Assembly: GCF_000148525.1 (NCBI RefSeq)
Contig: NZ_AEDU01000008.1
Coordinates: forward strand, 124,001-188,000
Length of the DNA stretch: 64,000 bases
From: Streptococcus mitis SK564
GTDB lineage: Bacteria; Bacillota; Bacilli; Lactobacillales; Streptococcaceae
Direction: 5' to 3'
Position 1 is the first letter of the stretch; the number at the start of each line of letters is the position of its first letter. A model generated the notes under the pieces. That model did not search any database and had not been told where the DNA came from. It saw only the letters and a program-made list of their open reading frames with translations. This document shows, piece by piece, positions 53,114 through 61,101 of the stretch. Position numbers and translations under genes: made by a program.

Positions 53114-53142
53114 TTGTGAAAACGCTGACTTTATGGTATGCT
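53114..53142 (+). promoter_or_regulatory. apbE operon promoter
   Basis: -35 TTGTGA (53114-53119), 17-base spacer, extended -10 TGGTATGCT (TATGCT at 53137-53142). The leader to the TTG start is about 85 bases. Confidence 0.65.
53116..53131. promoter_or_regulatory. cre site on the apbE promoter
   Basis: GTGAAAACGCTGACTT matches the cre consensus at 14 of 16 positions (WTGWAARCGYTWWCWW form) and covers the -35 and spacer. Confidence 0.65.
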
Positions 53143-53234
53143 AATATCATGGAAAGAAATTGTAAGGGGTTAAATTTAATATAAATTTACAATATTTCAA
53201 CCTTCTTTTCACATAAGAGAAAGGAGTTGATAGA

Positions 53235-54164
53235 TTGCCTCTTAGTTCACATTCCGAACGCCTAATGGGGACTACTATCACTATTTCATTAGTAGATGAG
53301 CGAGCCGATATCTTGCTTCAAAAATCCTTTAATTTACTCAAAGAGCTAGAATACCGCTTCAATGCCAATAGCCAAGAATCTGAGTTGATGGAGATCAATT
53401 ATCAAGCTGGAATATCTCCAGTCAAAGTTCATCCAGACCTGTTTGAACTGATTTCACTTGGATTAGAGCATAGCCTAGCGCCCTCTAGTCATCTCAATAT
53501 CAGCATTGGTCCCTTGATTCAAACCTGGCGTATCGGTTTTTCAGATGCCAAAGTTGCCCAGCCTCAAGAAATTGAATCAGTGCTCCCTTTAATCAATCCT
53601 CATTATATCGAGTTATATTCTTCCACTTCCACTGTGTTTTTAAAACAAAAAGGAATGAAGATCGATCTTGGTTGTTTAGCCAAGGGTTATAGTGCGGATA
53701 AAGTTGCCCAATTTCTTAGAGAAGAGGGAGTAACATCTGCCTTGATCAATCTGGGAGGGAATATCCTGACCATTGGAAAAAATCAGGCAAGAGGAAATCA
53801 GCCTTGGCAAATCGGGATTCAAGACCCAGCCAATCCGAGGGGAAATCACTTAATGACCATCCCTGCTGTCAATAAATCTGTCGTGACTTCAGGCATTTAT
53901 GAACGTCACCTAACAATCGATGGAAAAGATTACCATCATATTTTTGATAGTCAAACAGGATATCCTGTTGAAACGGAACTAGCTAGTCTGACAATCATCT
54001 CTGATAAATCAGTCGATGGCGAAATCTGGACAACTCGTCTATTTGGAGAAAGACCTGCTTCTATCCTCTGGCAAGTCGAAAGTTTGGAGGGCATCGAAGC
54101 CATCCTAATCGATAAGGAAGGTCACCTAAGTTGTTCTTCAGGAATTCCTACTCTACAGAAATAG
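53235..54164 (+). CDS. apbE: FAD:protein FMN transferase (ApbE family)
   Basis: A 309-residue enzyme that moves FMN from FAD onto a Ser/Thr of a target protein as a phosphoester. Family motifs: MGTTITISL at the N-terminus, IDLGCLAKGYSADKVAQFL, SALINLGGNILTIG, and IWQIGIQDP-like WQIGIQDPANP. The start is TTG 53235, with AAAGGAG 8 bases upstream; no better start fits the N-terminal motif. Unlike many ApbE proteins it lacks a signal or lipoprotein peptide, so it acts in the cytoplasm. The late metal-site segment reads VDGEIWTTRLFG, slightly longer than the common ADALSTALF form. First gene of a three-gene operon whose third product carries two candidate target motifs. Confidence 0.93.
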   Translation: MPLSSHSERLMGTTITISLVDERADILLQKSFNLLKELEYRFNANSQESELMEINYQAGISPVKVHPDLFELISLGLEHSLAPSSHLNISIGPLIQTWRIGFSDAKVAQPQEIESVLPLINPHYIELYSSTSTVFLKQKGMKIDLGCLAKGYSADKVAQFLREEGVTSALINLGGNILTIGKNQARGNQPWQIGIQDPANPRGNHLMTIPAVNKSVVTSGIYERHLTIDGKDYHHIFDSQTGYPVETELASLTIISDKSVDGEIWTTRLFGERPASILWQVESLEGIEAILIDKEGHLSCSSGIPTLQK

Positions 54165-54217
54165 ATGTTTCAATAGAGTTTTAAAATCGTATTATGTAAA
54201 AAGAGAAAGGAAATCTC

Positions 54218-54823
54218 ATGTTAAAACTTATTGCTATTGTTGGAACAAATTCAAAACGTTCTACAAACCGTCAATTGCTTCAATACATGCAAAAACACTT
54301 TGCTGAAAAAGCTAAAATTGAACTTGTTGAAATTAAAGACATTCCTGTCTTCAATAAACCAGCCGACAAGCAAGTACCTGTTGAAATTTTAGAAATAGCT
54401 GCTAAAATTGAAGAGGCAGATGGTGTTATTATCGGTACTCCTGAGTATGACCACTCTATCCCAGCTGTTTTAATGAGCGCTCTTGCTTGGTTGTCTTATG
54501 GTATCTATCCACTTTTGAACAAACCAATCATGATTACAGGTGCTTCATATGGTACACTTGGTTCATCACGTGCCCAATTACAACTTCGCCAAATCTTGAA
54601 TGCTCCAGAAATTAAAGCAAGTGTCCTTCCAGATGAATTCTTGCTTTCACATTCTCTTCAAGCCTTCAACCCAAGTGGAGACCTAGTGGATCTTGATGTT
54701 ATCCAAAAACTGGATGCCACTTTTGACGACTTCCGTATCTTTGTAAAAATCACAGAAAAATTGCGTAATGCACAAGAATTACTTCGCAAAGATGCTGAGG
54801 ACTTTGACTGGGAAAATTTGTAA
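54218..54823 (+). CDS. NAD(P)H-dependent FMN reductase family protein
   Basis: A 201-residue flavodoxin-fold oxidoreductase. The FMN-phosphate loop is GTNSKRSTNRQLL (residues 9-21), and the family motif TPEYDHSIPAVLMSALAWLS lies near 74-93, followed by KPIMITGASYGTLGSSRAQ. It lacks the C-terminal extension and flavinylation motif of its neighbour. It starts behind AGAAAGGA, 53 bases after apbE. It is probably a non-covalent FMN enzyme transferring electrons from NAD(P)H, perhaps to the downstream paralogue. Confidence 0.9.
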   Translation: MLKLIAIVGTNSKRSTNRQLLQYMQKHFAEKAKIELVEIKDIPVFNKPADKQVPVEILEIAAKIEEADGVIIGTPEYDHSIPAVLMSALAWLSYGIYPLLNKPIMITGASYGTLGSSRAQLQLRQILNAPEIKASVLPDEFLLSHSLQAFNPSGDLVDLDVIQKLDATFDDFRIFVKITEKLRNAQELLRKDAEDFDWENL

Positions 54824-54841
54824 GATAGGAGACCAAAAAGA

Positions 54842-56080
54842 ATGAAATTTGTTGGACTTGTAGGATCAAACTACGATCAATCATATAACCGTAAACTCTT
54901 GGAATTCATCCGTCGTCACTTCAAACTCAAATTTGAATTAGAAGTTCTCGAAATTGACGAAGTTCCAATGTTCAACCAAGACGAAAAATGGGATGAAAGT
55001 TTCCAATTGCGTCTCTTGTATAACAGAATTACTCGTGCTGATGGTGTCATTATTGCTACTCCTGAGCACAACCACACAATCTCAGCTTCTCTAAAATCTG
55101 TTCTTGAATGGCTTTCATACGAAGTTCATCCATTTGAAAACAAGCCAGTCATGATTGTGGGAGCTTCTTACTACGACCAAGGTACTTCTCGTGCCCAAGT
55201 TCACCTTCGTAAAATTCTTGACGCTCCAGGTGTCAATGCCTACACACTTCCAGGAAATGAATTCCTTCTTGGTAAAGCTAAAGAAGCTTTTGATGTTAAT
55301 GGAAATATCACGAATGAAGGAACTGTTAATTTCCTTGAAACATGCTTGGACAACTTTGTAAAATATGTGGGAGTCGTTTCAAAATTGAAAAAACCAAAAC
55401 CAATTGCACCAGAAGATTTATATTGTACAAATTCAATTGCAACTACCATTCAAGGTGTTGATCCAGACGATCCTGAATGGGTAGAAAAAGCAGCTGAACT
55501 TGTTGGAGCTGTTTCTGGAGATACTTACGTTAAATTAGACCACGGTATCTTGACAGTTAACCAAATTGACATGTTCTTGAAAGCAATGCCATTTGAGTTG
55601 ACATTTGCAGATGATAATAACCAATTCTTGTACTTTAATAACGCCCACCAAGACCCAGATACAATGTTTGGTAAACGTGTACGTGCTCAATCAGGAAATA
55701 GATTAGGAACAGTACACGGTACATTGCCAGATTCTAGAATGAAAAACGTTGAATGGGTTGTCGGCGTATTGCGTAACGGGGACCAAGAATATGTCCGTAC
55801 AATTGTGCCAGGAACACCAGAAGGCGTTATTAATACCCATAATTACCAAGCAATGTACTATCCAGATGGTTCATATGCTGGAATCAATGAAATCATCTTT
55901 AATTTCCAACCATGGCTTGACTGGTACCTCAATACAACTGGTCAACGTCTAGTTGGTGGAAATGCTGCAGCTCCTGCTGGAGGACATGGTGGAGCAGATG
56001 CTACATCTGGAGCTTCAGATTCAGGTGATGCTGGAGGTCACGGTGGTGGCGCAGACGCTACATCTGGCGCAAGTAATTAA
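54842..56080 (+). CDS. FMN reductase-PAS fusion with two C-terminal ApbE flavinylation motifs
   Basis: A 412-residue fusion. Residues 1-180 are a second NAD(P)H:FMN reductase domain (GSNYDQSYNRKLLEF, TPEHNHTISASLKSVLEWLS). After a linker (186-230), residues about 235-365 resemble the PAS_10/DUF438 fold (GILTVNQIDMFLKAMPFELT, then FADDNNQFLYFNNA, GKRVRAQSG, WVVGVLRNG). The tail 371-412 is Gly/Ala/His-rich with a twofold repeat, each copy ending DATSGAS (386-392 and 405-411). This fits the Dxx(S/T)GA(S/T) signature of ApbE targets; predicted FMN acceptors are S392 and S411. The gene starts behind AGGAG, 18 bases after its paralogue. The protein has no signal peptide or membrane helix. Covalent flavinylation is inference, strongly supported by the operon. 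Confidence 0.85.
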   Translation: MKFVGLVGSNYDQSYNRKLLEFIRRHFKLKFELEVLEIDEVPMFNQDEKWDESFQLRLLYNRITRADGVIIATPEHNHTISASLKSVLEWLSYEVHPFENKPVMIVGASYYDQGTSRAQVHLRKILDAPGVNAYTLPGNEFLLGKAKEAFDVNGNITNEGTVNFLETCLDNFVKYVGVVSKLKKPKPIAPEDLYCTNSIATTIQGVDPDDPEWVEKAAELVGAVSGDTYVKLDHGILTVNQIDMFLKAMPFELTFADDNNQFLYFNNAHQDPDTMFGKRVRAQSGNRLGTVHGTLPDSRMKNVEWVVGVLRNGDQEYVRTIVPGTPEGVINTHNYQAMYYPDGSYAGINEIIFNFQPWLDWYLNTTGQRLVGGNAAAPAGGHGGADATSGASDSGDAGGHGGGADATSGASN

Positions 56081-56087
56081 TAATTTT

Positions 56088-56111
56088 AGGAACCGTTATG
56101 GTTCCTTTTTT
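56088..56111 (+). terminator. Terminator of the apbE operon
   Basis: AGGAACC GTTAT GGTTCCT followed by TTTTT, 8 bases after the operon's last stop. Confidence 0.9.
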
Positions 56112-56372
56112 AGTGACTCTTTATCAACTGTATTTGGTGGGATGCCAACCCTTCTCTATGGAGTTATCGCCAGCAACGGTTTGAAAGTCTTGATCAAAGA
56201 ACGTGTTGATTTCGCTCAAATGCGTAACCTCATCATCGCAAGTGCTATGTTGGTACTTGGACTTGGAGGAGCTATCCTTAAACTTGGTCCAGTTACCCTT
56301 TCAGGTACTGCCCTATCAGCCATGACAGGAATCATCTTGAACTTGATCTTACCATACGAAAATAAAGACTAA
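56112..56372 (+). pseudogene. C-terminal remnant of a uracil permease (UraA/PyrP family)
   Basis: The segment after the terminator encodes about 86 residues ending in a stop. The LLYGVIASNGLKVLIKERVD, QMRNLIIASAMLVLGLGGA and LSGTALSAMTGIILNLILP stretches are typical of the last helices of nucleobase:cation symporter-2 uracil permeases. The first residues (SDSLSTVFGGMPT) look like the earlier conserved GDGL...GGP.TTYGE segment, so an internal deletion probably joins two parts. No start or ribosome site is present. An open frame extending upstream to 55953 only overlaps the reductase gene in another frame. Confidence 0.75.
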
Positions 56373-56392
56373 AAGTCTAAATACATCAAAAA

Positions 56393-56428
56393 AACGAGCA
56401 TTTCCAATTACGGAAGTGCTCATTTTTC
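56393..56428 (+). terminator. Terminator after the permease remnant
   Basis: GAGCATTTCC AATTAC GGAAGTGCTC followed by ATTTTTC. It is the surviving terminator of the lost permease gene. Confidence 0.85.
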
Positions 56429-56437
56429 TTCTTTCTA

Positions 56438-56466
56438 AAAAAGGAAAGCCCTGCGGCCTTCCTTTG
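56438..56466 (-). terminator. Terminator after ffh
   Basis: Minus strand AAGGAAGGCC GCA GGGCTTTCCTT followed by TTTT. Confidence 0.85.
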
Positions 56467-56468
56467 TC

Positions 56469-58040
56469 TTACTTACGTTTCTTCTTCGCTTTTTTCATTT
56501 TATTCGCCATGCGTTTCATGGACTGTTTCATGGCAAATTCACCGATTTTACCTTTTAGTCCGCCACCAAACATCTGGCTCATATCTGGCATTCCTGCTCC
56601 TCCGAGAGCTGACAGGTCAGGCATGCCACCTTGTCCCATCATTCCTTCAAGGGCAGACATATCCATTCCTCCCATATTTGGCATATTTTTTGGAAGGTTG
56701 TTTGGATTGATTCCCATCTGCTTCATCATCTTGTTCATATCCCCAGACATGACACCCTGCATGAGCTGTTTAGCCTGGTTAAAGTCCTTGATGAATTTAT
56801 TAACTTCGACAAAGGTATTTCCAGAACCAGCAGCGATACGACGGCGACGGCTTGGATTTAACAAATCTGGATTTTCACGTTCTTCAGGTGTCATTGAAGA
56901 CACAATAGCACGTTTGCGCGCAATCTGACGCTCATCCACCTTCATGTTTTGAAGTGCTGGGTTGTTAGCCATACCTGGAATCATCTTGAGCAAGTCTTCC
57001 ATCGGTCCCATGTTTTGCACCTGATCCAACTGATCAATGAAATCATTGAAATCAAAGGTGTTTTCACGCATCTTCTCAGCCATTTCAAGGGCTTTTTGCT
57101 CATCGTATTCCTGAGAAGCTTTCTCAATCAAAGTGAGCATATCCCCCATACCAAGGATACGGCTAGACATGCGATCTGGGTGGAAGGTTTCAATATCCGT
57201 AATCTTTTCACCTGTACCAGTGAACTTGATTGGTTTTCCAGTAATGTGACGAACAGATAGGGCCGCACCACCACGAGTATCCCCATCAATCTTAGTAAGG
57301 ATAACCCCAGTCACTTCCAACTGAGCATTAAACTCACGCGCAACATTGGCCGCTTCTTGACCAATCATGGCATCAACCACTAGGAGAATTTCATTTGGTT
57401 GAGCGAGTGCTTTCACGTCACGAAGCTCATTCATCAAAAGCTCATCAATCTGCAAACGACCTGCCGTATCAATCAAGACATAGTCGTTATGATTGGCTTG
57501 GGCTTGTTCCAAACCTTGACGAACAATATCAACAGCTGGTACTTCTGTTCCAAGTGCAAAGACAGGCACATCAATTTGTTGTCCAAGAGTTTTGAGTTGG
57601 TCAATGGCTGCTGGACGATAGATATCCGCCGCAATCATCAAAGGACGAGCATTTTCTTCCTTCTTGAGTTTGTTGGCCAGTTTACCAGCAAAGGTTGTTT
57701 TACCAGCCCCCTGCAAACCAACCATCATGATGATGGTAGGAATCTTTGGTGACTTGATAATTTCTGCCGTATCAGAACCCAAAACAGCCGTCAGTTCCTC
57801 ATCAACGATTTTAATAATTTGTTGCGCAGGATTAAGGGTATCAATGACCTCATGCCCGACTGCACGCTCACGAACTTTCTTGATAAAGTCCTTTACAACA
57901 GGCAAGGCAACGTCGGCCTCAAGCAAGGCCAAGCGAATTTCTTTGGTTGCCTCTTGGACATCAGATTCAGAGATTTTTCCTTTTTTACGTAGATTTTTAA
58001 AGACGTTCTGCAAACGTTCTGTTAAACTTTCAAATGCCAT
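56469..58040 (-). CDS. ffh: Signal recognition particle protein Ffh
   Basis: A 523-residue SRP54 GTPase. NG domain: Walker A GLQGAGKTTFAGKL near residue 107, DTAGRLQ, TKIDGDTRGG. The C-terminal M domain (about 300-523) is rich in Met and Gly (GMMGQGGMPDLSALGGAGMP) and binds signal peptides and the 4.5S RNA. It is encoded 11 bases after ylxM, the conserved ylxM-ffh pair. Confidence 0.97.
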   Translation of the reverse strand: MAFESLTERLQNVFKNLRKKGKISESDVQEATKEIRLALLEADVALPVVKDFIKKVRERAVGHEVIDTLNPAQQIIKIVDEELTAVLGSDTAEIIKSPKIPTIIMMVGLQGAGKTTFAGKLANKLKKEENARPLMIAADIYRPAAIDQLKTLGQQIDVPVFALGTEVPAVDIVRQGLEQAQANHNDYVLIDTAGRLQIDELLMNELRDVKALAQPNEILLVVDAMIGQEAANVAREFNAQLEVTGVILTKIDGDTRGGAALSVRHITGKPIKFTGTGEKITDIETFHPDRMSSRILGMGDMLTLIEKASQEYDEQKALEMAEKMRENTFDFNDFIDQLDQVQNMGPMEDLLKMIPGMANNPALQNMKVDERQIARKRAIVSSMTPEERENPDLLNPSRRRRIAAGSGNTFVEVNKFIKDFNQAKQLMQGVMSGDMNKMMKQMGINPNNLPKNMPNMGGMDMSALEGMMGQGGMPDLSALGGAGMPDMSQMFGGGLKGKIGEFAMKQSMKRMANKMKKAKKKRK

Positions 58041-58051
58041 TTTTCTTCCTC

Positions 58052-58384
58052 TTATTCTCTATTATCAATGCTTGTTAAAATTTCTATCTGCTCCTGCAGA
58101 AAGTCATCCTTGGGATAGCGCTCCAAAATCTGGTCAAAAATTTGACTGCGTACAATGTAATCCGAGTACATGTGCAATTTCATCTCATAATCTTCCAGAA
58201 TCTTTTCTGTCCGCTTGATGTTGTCATAGACAGCCTGACGACTGACACCAAATTCCTCGGCAATTTCAGCAAGACTGTAATCATCAGCGTAGTAGAGCTC
58301 TATGTAATTCATTTGCTTATCTGTCAAAAGCGCTGCATAAAATTCAAAGAGCGCATTCATACGATTGGTTTTTTCGATTTCCAT
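58052..58384 (-). CDS. ylxM: YlxM-family DNA-binding protein
   Basis: A 110-residue helix-turn-helix protein of the sigma-70 region 4-like UPF0122 family ([20 protein letters not shown], then [12 protein letters not shown]). It is thought to affect SRP gene expression or assembly. The start at ATG 58384 is conserved. A TATAAT (58392-58397) ends seven bases upstream, so the mRNA would have no or one leader base, and there is no Shine-Dalgarno sequence. Confidence 0.92.
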
Positions 58385-58391
58385 AACTTTT

Positions 58392-58397
58392 ATTATA
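58392..58397 (-). promoter_or_regulatory. ylxM-ffh extended -10 at the start codon
   Basis: Minus-strand TTTGGTATAAT, then AAAAGTT, then ATG. The predicted +1 is the base before or at the ATG. Confidence 0.55.
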
Positions 58398-58400
58398 CCA

Positions 58401-58436
58401 AAAATTAGCCTAATCTACCACATTAGCAGGCTAATC
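58401..58436 (-). terminator. Terminator after the DUF1934 gene
   Basis: Minus strand ATTAGCCT ... AGGCTAAT followed by TTTT; it partly overlaps the ylxM promoter region. Confidence 0.65.
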
Positions 58437-58474
58437 CGAGAAGATAGCCAGGTAAATTTGAAAAAGACATGAGC

Positions 58475-58852
58475 CTAGCCCCAAGTAATTTCCAATTGAT
58501 AGCTGGCAAAGGGATGTCCCTCTTGATTTTGTAGTTGATAATCTAGTTCAATCTTTTGCCTATCAACTTGATAGCGACTGGTTTGGATAACAAATTCCTG
58601 CATGCCCATAGGTGTAGGGATATAGGCTAAACTATCACTATCCTTTAAAAAGCGCATAGTGGTCTTGGGATTGGAAAAACGACTCATCACCAGTTCTTGA
58701 TCATGAAATTTAATCACTACTTTTTCCTTTTCCTCATTGTAGAAAAGTAAATAGCTATAACCTCCCTTTTCATGCACTTCTACATCATAAAGCTGGTCAA
58801 TCACTTCCAACTGCTCATCAAACTGAATCCTATTTCGCATCCGAATCTTCAC
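58475..58852 (-). CDS. DUF1934 family protein (YwiB-like)
   Basis: A 125-residue predicted beta-barrel protein of the calycin-like DUF1934 family (IQFDEQLEVIDQLYDVEVHE at the start, KVVIKFHDQELVMSRF, FASYQLEITWG at the end). It is cytoplasmic with no known function. The start is GTG 58852, which has AGAGG 7 bases upstream. It is divergent from the HD-domain gene. Confidence 0.75.
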   Translation of the reverse strand: MKIRMRNRIQFDEQLEVIDQLYDVEVHEKGGYSYLLFYNEEKEKVVIKFHDQELVMSRFSNPKTTMRFLKDSDSLAYIPTPMGMQEFVIQTSRYQVDRQKIELDYQLQNQEGHPFASYQLEITWG

Positions 58853-58911
58853 ATCAAGTCCTCTTTCTTGTCTCTTATCCTACTATTTTACCAAAAAGAG
58901 CAGGATTTTGC

Positions 58912-58917
58912 TATAAT
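58912..58917 (+). promoter_or_regulatory. Extended -10 abutting the HD-domain gene
   Basis: TTTTGCTATAAT, then GGTCAT, then ATG at 58924. The standard +1, seven bases after the hexamer, is the A of the ATG. There is no ribosome site in front. Confidence 0.6.
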
Positions 58918-58923
58918 GGTCAT

Positions 58924-60228
58924 ATGAACGAAAAAGTATTCCGTGACCCAGTTCACAACTACATCCATGTCAATAATCAAATCATCTATGACTTGATTAA
59001 TACAAAAGAATTTCAGCGTTTGCGTCGTATCAAACAACTGGGAACTTCCAGTTATACCTTCCACGGTGGAGAACACAGTCGTTTCTCCCATTGTCTTGGA
59101 GTCTATGAGATTGCTCGTCGCATCACAGAGATTTTTGAAGAAAAATATCCAGACGAATGGAATCCTTCTGAGTCTCTCTTAACCATGACAGCTGCTCTCC
59201 TCCATGATCTTGGGCATGGTGCCTACTCCCATACTTTTGAGCATCTCTTTGATACCGATCATGAGGCCATCACTCAGGAAATCATCCAAAGTCCTGAGAC
59301 AGAGATTCACCAAGTCCTGCTACAAGTAGCGCCTGACTTTCCAAAAAAGGTTGCCAGTGTCATCGACCACACCTATCCTAATAAGCAGGTCGTACAACTC
59401 ATTTCTAGTCAGATTGATGCAGACCGCATGGACTATCTCTTGCGCGACTCCTATTTTACAGGGGCATCTTATGGGGAATTTGGCCTGACTCGGATCCTAC
59501 GTGTCATTCGTCCAATTGAAAACGGCATTGCTTTTCAGCAAAATGGCATGCACGCTATCGAGGACTATGTCCTCAGTCGTTACCAGATGTATATGCAGGT
59601 TTATTTCCACCCAGCAACGCGTGCCATGGAAGTTCTCCTACAGAATCTTCTCAAGCGCGCCAAAGAACTCTATCCTAAGGACAAAGACTTCTTTGCACGA
59701 ACTTCTCCACACCTCCTACCTTTCTTCGAAAAAAATGTGACCTTGACTGACTATCTGGCTCTGGATGATGGTGTGATGAATACCTACTTCCAGCTCTGGA
59801 TGACCAGTCCTGACAAGATTCTTGCAGACCTGTCGCAACGCTTTGTCAACCGCAAGGTCTTTAAATCCATTACCTTTTCACAAGAGGACCAAGACCAACT
59901 CGCTAGCATGAGAAAATTGGTTAAGGACATCGGCTTTGATCCCGACTACTATACTGCCATTCATAAAAACTTTGACCTTCCTTATGATATTTATCGTCCC
60001 GAATCTGAAAATCCAAGGACACAGATTGAGATTTTACAAAAAAATGGAGAACTGGCCGAACTCTCTAGCCTGTCTCCTATCGTCCAATCCCTTGCTGGCA
60101 GTCGCCACGGAGATAATCGTTTTTATTTCCCTAAAGAAATGTTAGACCAAAACAGCATCTTCGCAAGCATTACCCAGCAATTTTTACACTTGATTGAGAA
60201 TGATCATTTTACCCCAAATAATAACTAG
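58924..60228 (+). CDS. HD-domain protein, dNTP triphosphohydrolase-like (YwfO family)
   Basis: A 434-residue metal-dependent HD phosphohydrolase. N-terminal FRDPVHNYI and RLRRIKQLGTSSYTFHGGEH are followed by HSRFSHCLGVYE, the metal pair LLHDLGHGAYSHTFEH, and D in SQIDADRMDYLLRDS. Relatives such as Enterococcus EF1143 hydrolyse dNTPs. The start at ATG 58924 is fixed by the conserved N-terminus even though it lacks a leader. The Cof-type phosphatase gene follows 12 bases later. Confidence 0.88.
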   Translation: MNEKVFRDPVHNYIHVNNQIIYDLINTKEFQRLRRIKQLGTSSYTFHGGEHSRFSHCLGVYEIARRITEIFEEKYPDEWNPSESLLTMTAALLHDLGHGAYSHTFEHLFDTDHEAITQEIIQSPETEIHQVLLQVAPDFPKKVASVIDHTYPNKQVVQLISSQIDADRMDYLLRDSYFTGASYGEFGLTRILRVIRPIENGIAFQQNGMHAIEDYVLSRYQMYMQVYFHPATRAMEVLLQNLLKRAKELYPKDKDFFARTSPHLLPFFEKNVTLTDYLALDDGVMNTYFQLWMTSPDKILADLSQRFVNRKVFKSITFSQEDQDQLASMRKLVKDIGFDPDYYTAIHKNFDLPYDIYRPESENPRTQIEILQKNGELAELSSLSPIVQSLAGSRHGDNRFYFPKEMLDQNSIFASITQQFLHLIENDHFTPNNN

Positions 60229-60240
60229 AAGAGGAAATGT

Positions 60241-61047
60241 ATGAGTATTAAACTAATCGCCGTCGATATTGACGGAACCCTAGTCAACAGCCAAAAGGAA
60301 ATCACTCCTGAAGTCTTTTCTGCCATCCAAGATGCAAAAGAAGCTGGTGTCAAAGTCGTGATTGCAACTGGCCGCCCCATCGCAGGTGTTGCTAAACTTC
60401 TGGACGACTTACAGTTGAGAGACGAGGGTGACTATGTCGTAACCTTCAACGGTGCCCTTGTCCAAGAAACTGCTACAGGTCATGAGATTATCAGTGAATC
60501 CTTGACTTATGAAGATTATCTAGATATGGAATTCCTCAGTCGCAAACTCGGTGTCCACATGCACGCCATTACCAAGGATGGAATCTACACGGCCAATCGC
60601 AATATCGGAAAATACACAGTGCACGAATCAACCCTCGTCAGCATGCCCATCTTCTACCGCACCCCTGAAGAAATGGCTAACAAGGAAATCGTCAAATGTA
60701 TGTTCATCGATGAACCAGAAATTCTCGATGCTGCCATTGAAAAAATCCCAGCAGAATTTTACGAACGCTACTCTATTAACAAATCGGCTCCTTTCTACCT
60801 CGAACTCCTTAAAAAGAATGTAGATAAGGGTTCAGCTATTACTCACTTAGCTGAAAAACTAGGATTGACCAAAGATGAAACCATGGCGATTGGGGACGAA
60901 GAAAATGACCGCGCCATGCTGGAAGTCGTTGGTAACCCTGTTGTTATGGAAAATGGAAATCCAGCAATCAAAAAAATCGCCAAATACATCACTAAAACAA
61001 ATGACGAATCTGGCGTAGCCCATGCCATCCGTACATGGGTGCTCTAA
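60241..61047 (+). CDS. Cof-type HAD-IIB sugar phosphatase
   Basis: A 268-residue HAD hydrolase. Nucleophile motif VDIDGTLVNS (residues 7-16), motif II VIATGRP, lysine in FYLELLKKNVDKGSA, and motif IV AIGDEENDRAML. The type IIB cap lies between. The substrate is unknown; relatives dephosphorylate sugar phosphates or FMN. It is downstream of, and probably co-transcribed with, the HD gene; its start has AGAGGAAA. Confidence 0.9.
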   Translation: MSIKLIAVDIDGTLVNSQKEITPEVFSAIQDAKEAGVKVVIATGRPIAGVAKLLDDLQLRDEGDYVVTFNGALVQETATGHEIISESLTYEDYLDMEFLSRKLGVHMHAITKDGIYTANRNIGKYTVHESTLVSMPIFYRTPEEMANKEIVKCMFIDEPEILDAAIEKIPAEFYERYSINKSAPFYLELLKKNVDKGSAITHLAEKLGLTKDETMAIGDEENDRAMLEVVGNPVVMENGNPAIKKIAKYITKTNDESGVAHAIRTWVL

Positions 61048-61063
61048 AAGGGAAGAATATACG

Positions 61064-61089
61064 AAAACCGCTCGGCTGAGCGGTTTTTG
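61064..61089. terminator. Bidirectional terminator between Cof gene and tRNA-Arg
   Basis: AAAACCGCTC GGCT GAGCGGTTTTT; A-run and T-run on either side serve both convergent transcripts. Confidence 0.88.
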
Positions 61090-61101
61090 ATATCTAATTA
61101 C

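Noticed and set aside
53114-53131. Rex-type operator TTGTGAA-N4-TTCACAA on the apbE promoter
   Set aside because: Only the first half-site is present; the second half (CTGACTT) does not fit, while the cre match is better.
55953-56372. A 139-residue gene
   Set aside because: Its first 50 codons are an out-of-frame reading of the flavoprotein tail; only the part after 56112 has permease similarity.
57664-58218. A 184-codon plus-strand ORF over ffh and ylxM
   Set aside because: Antisense shadow spanning two well-supported genes.
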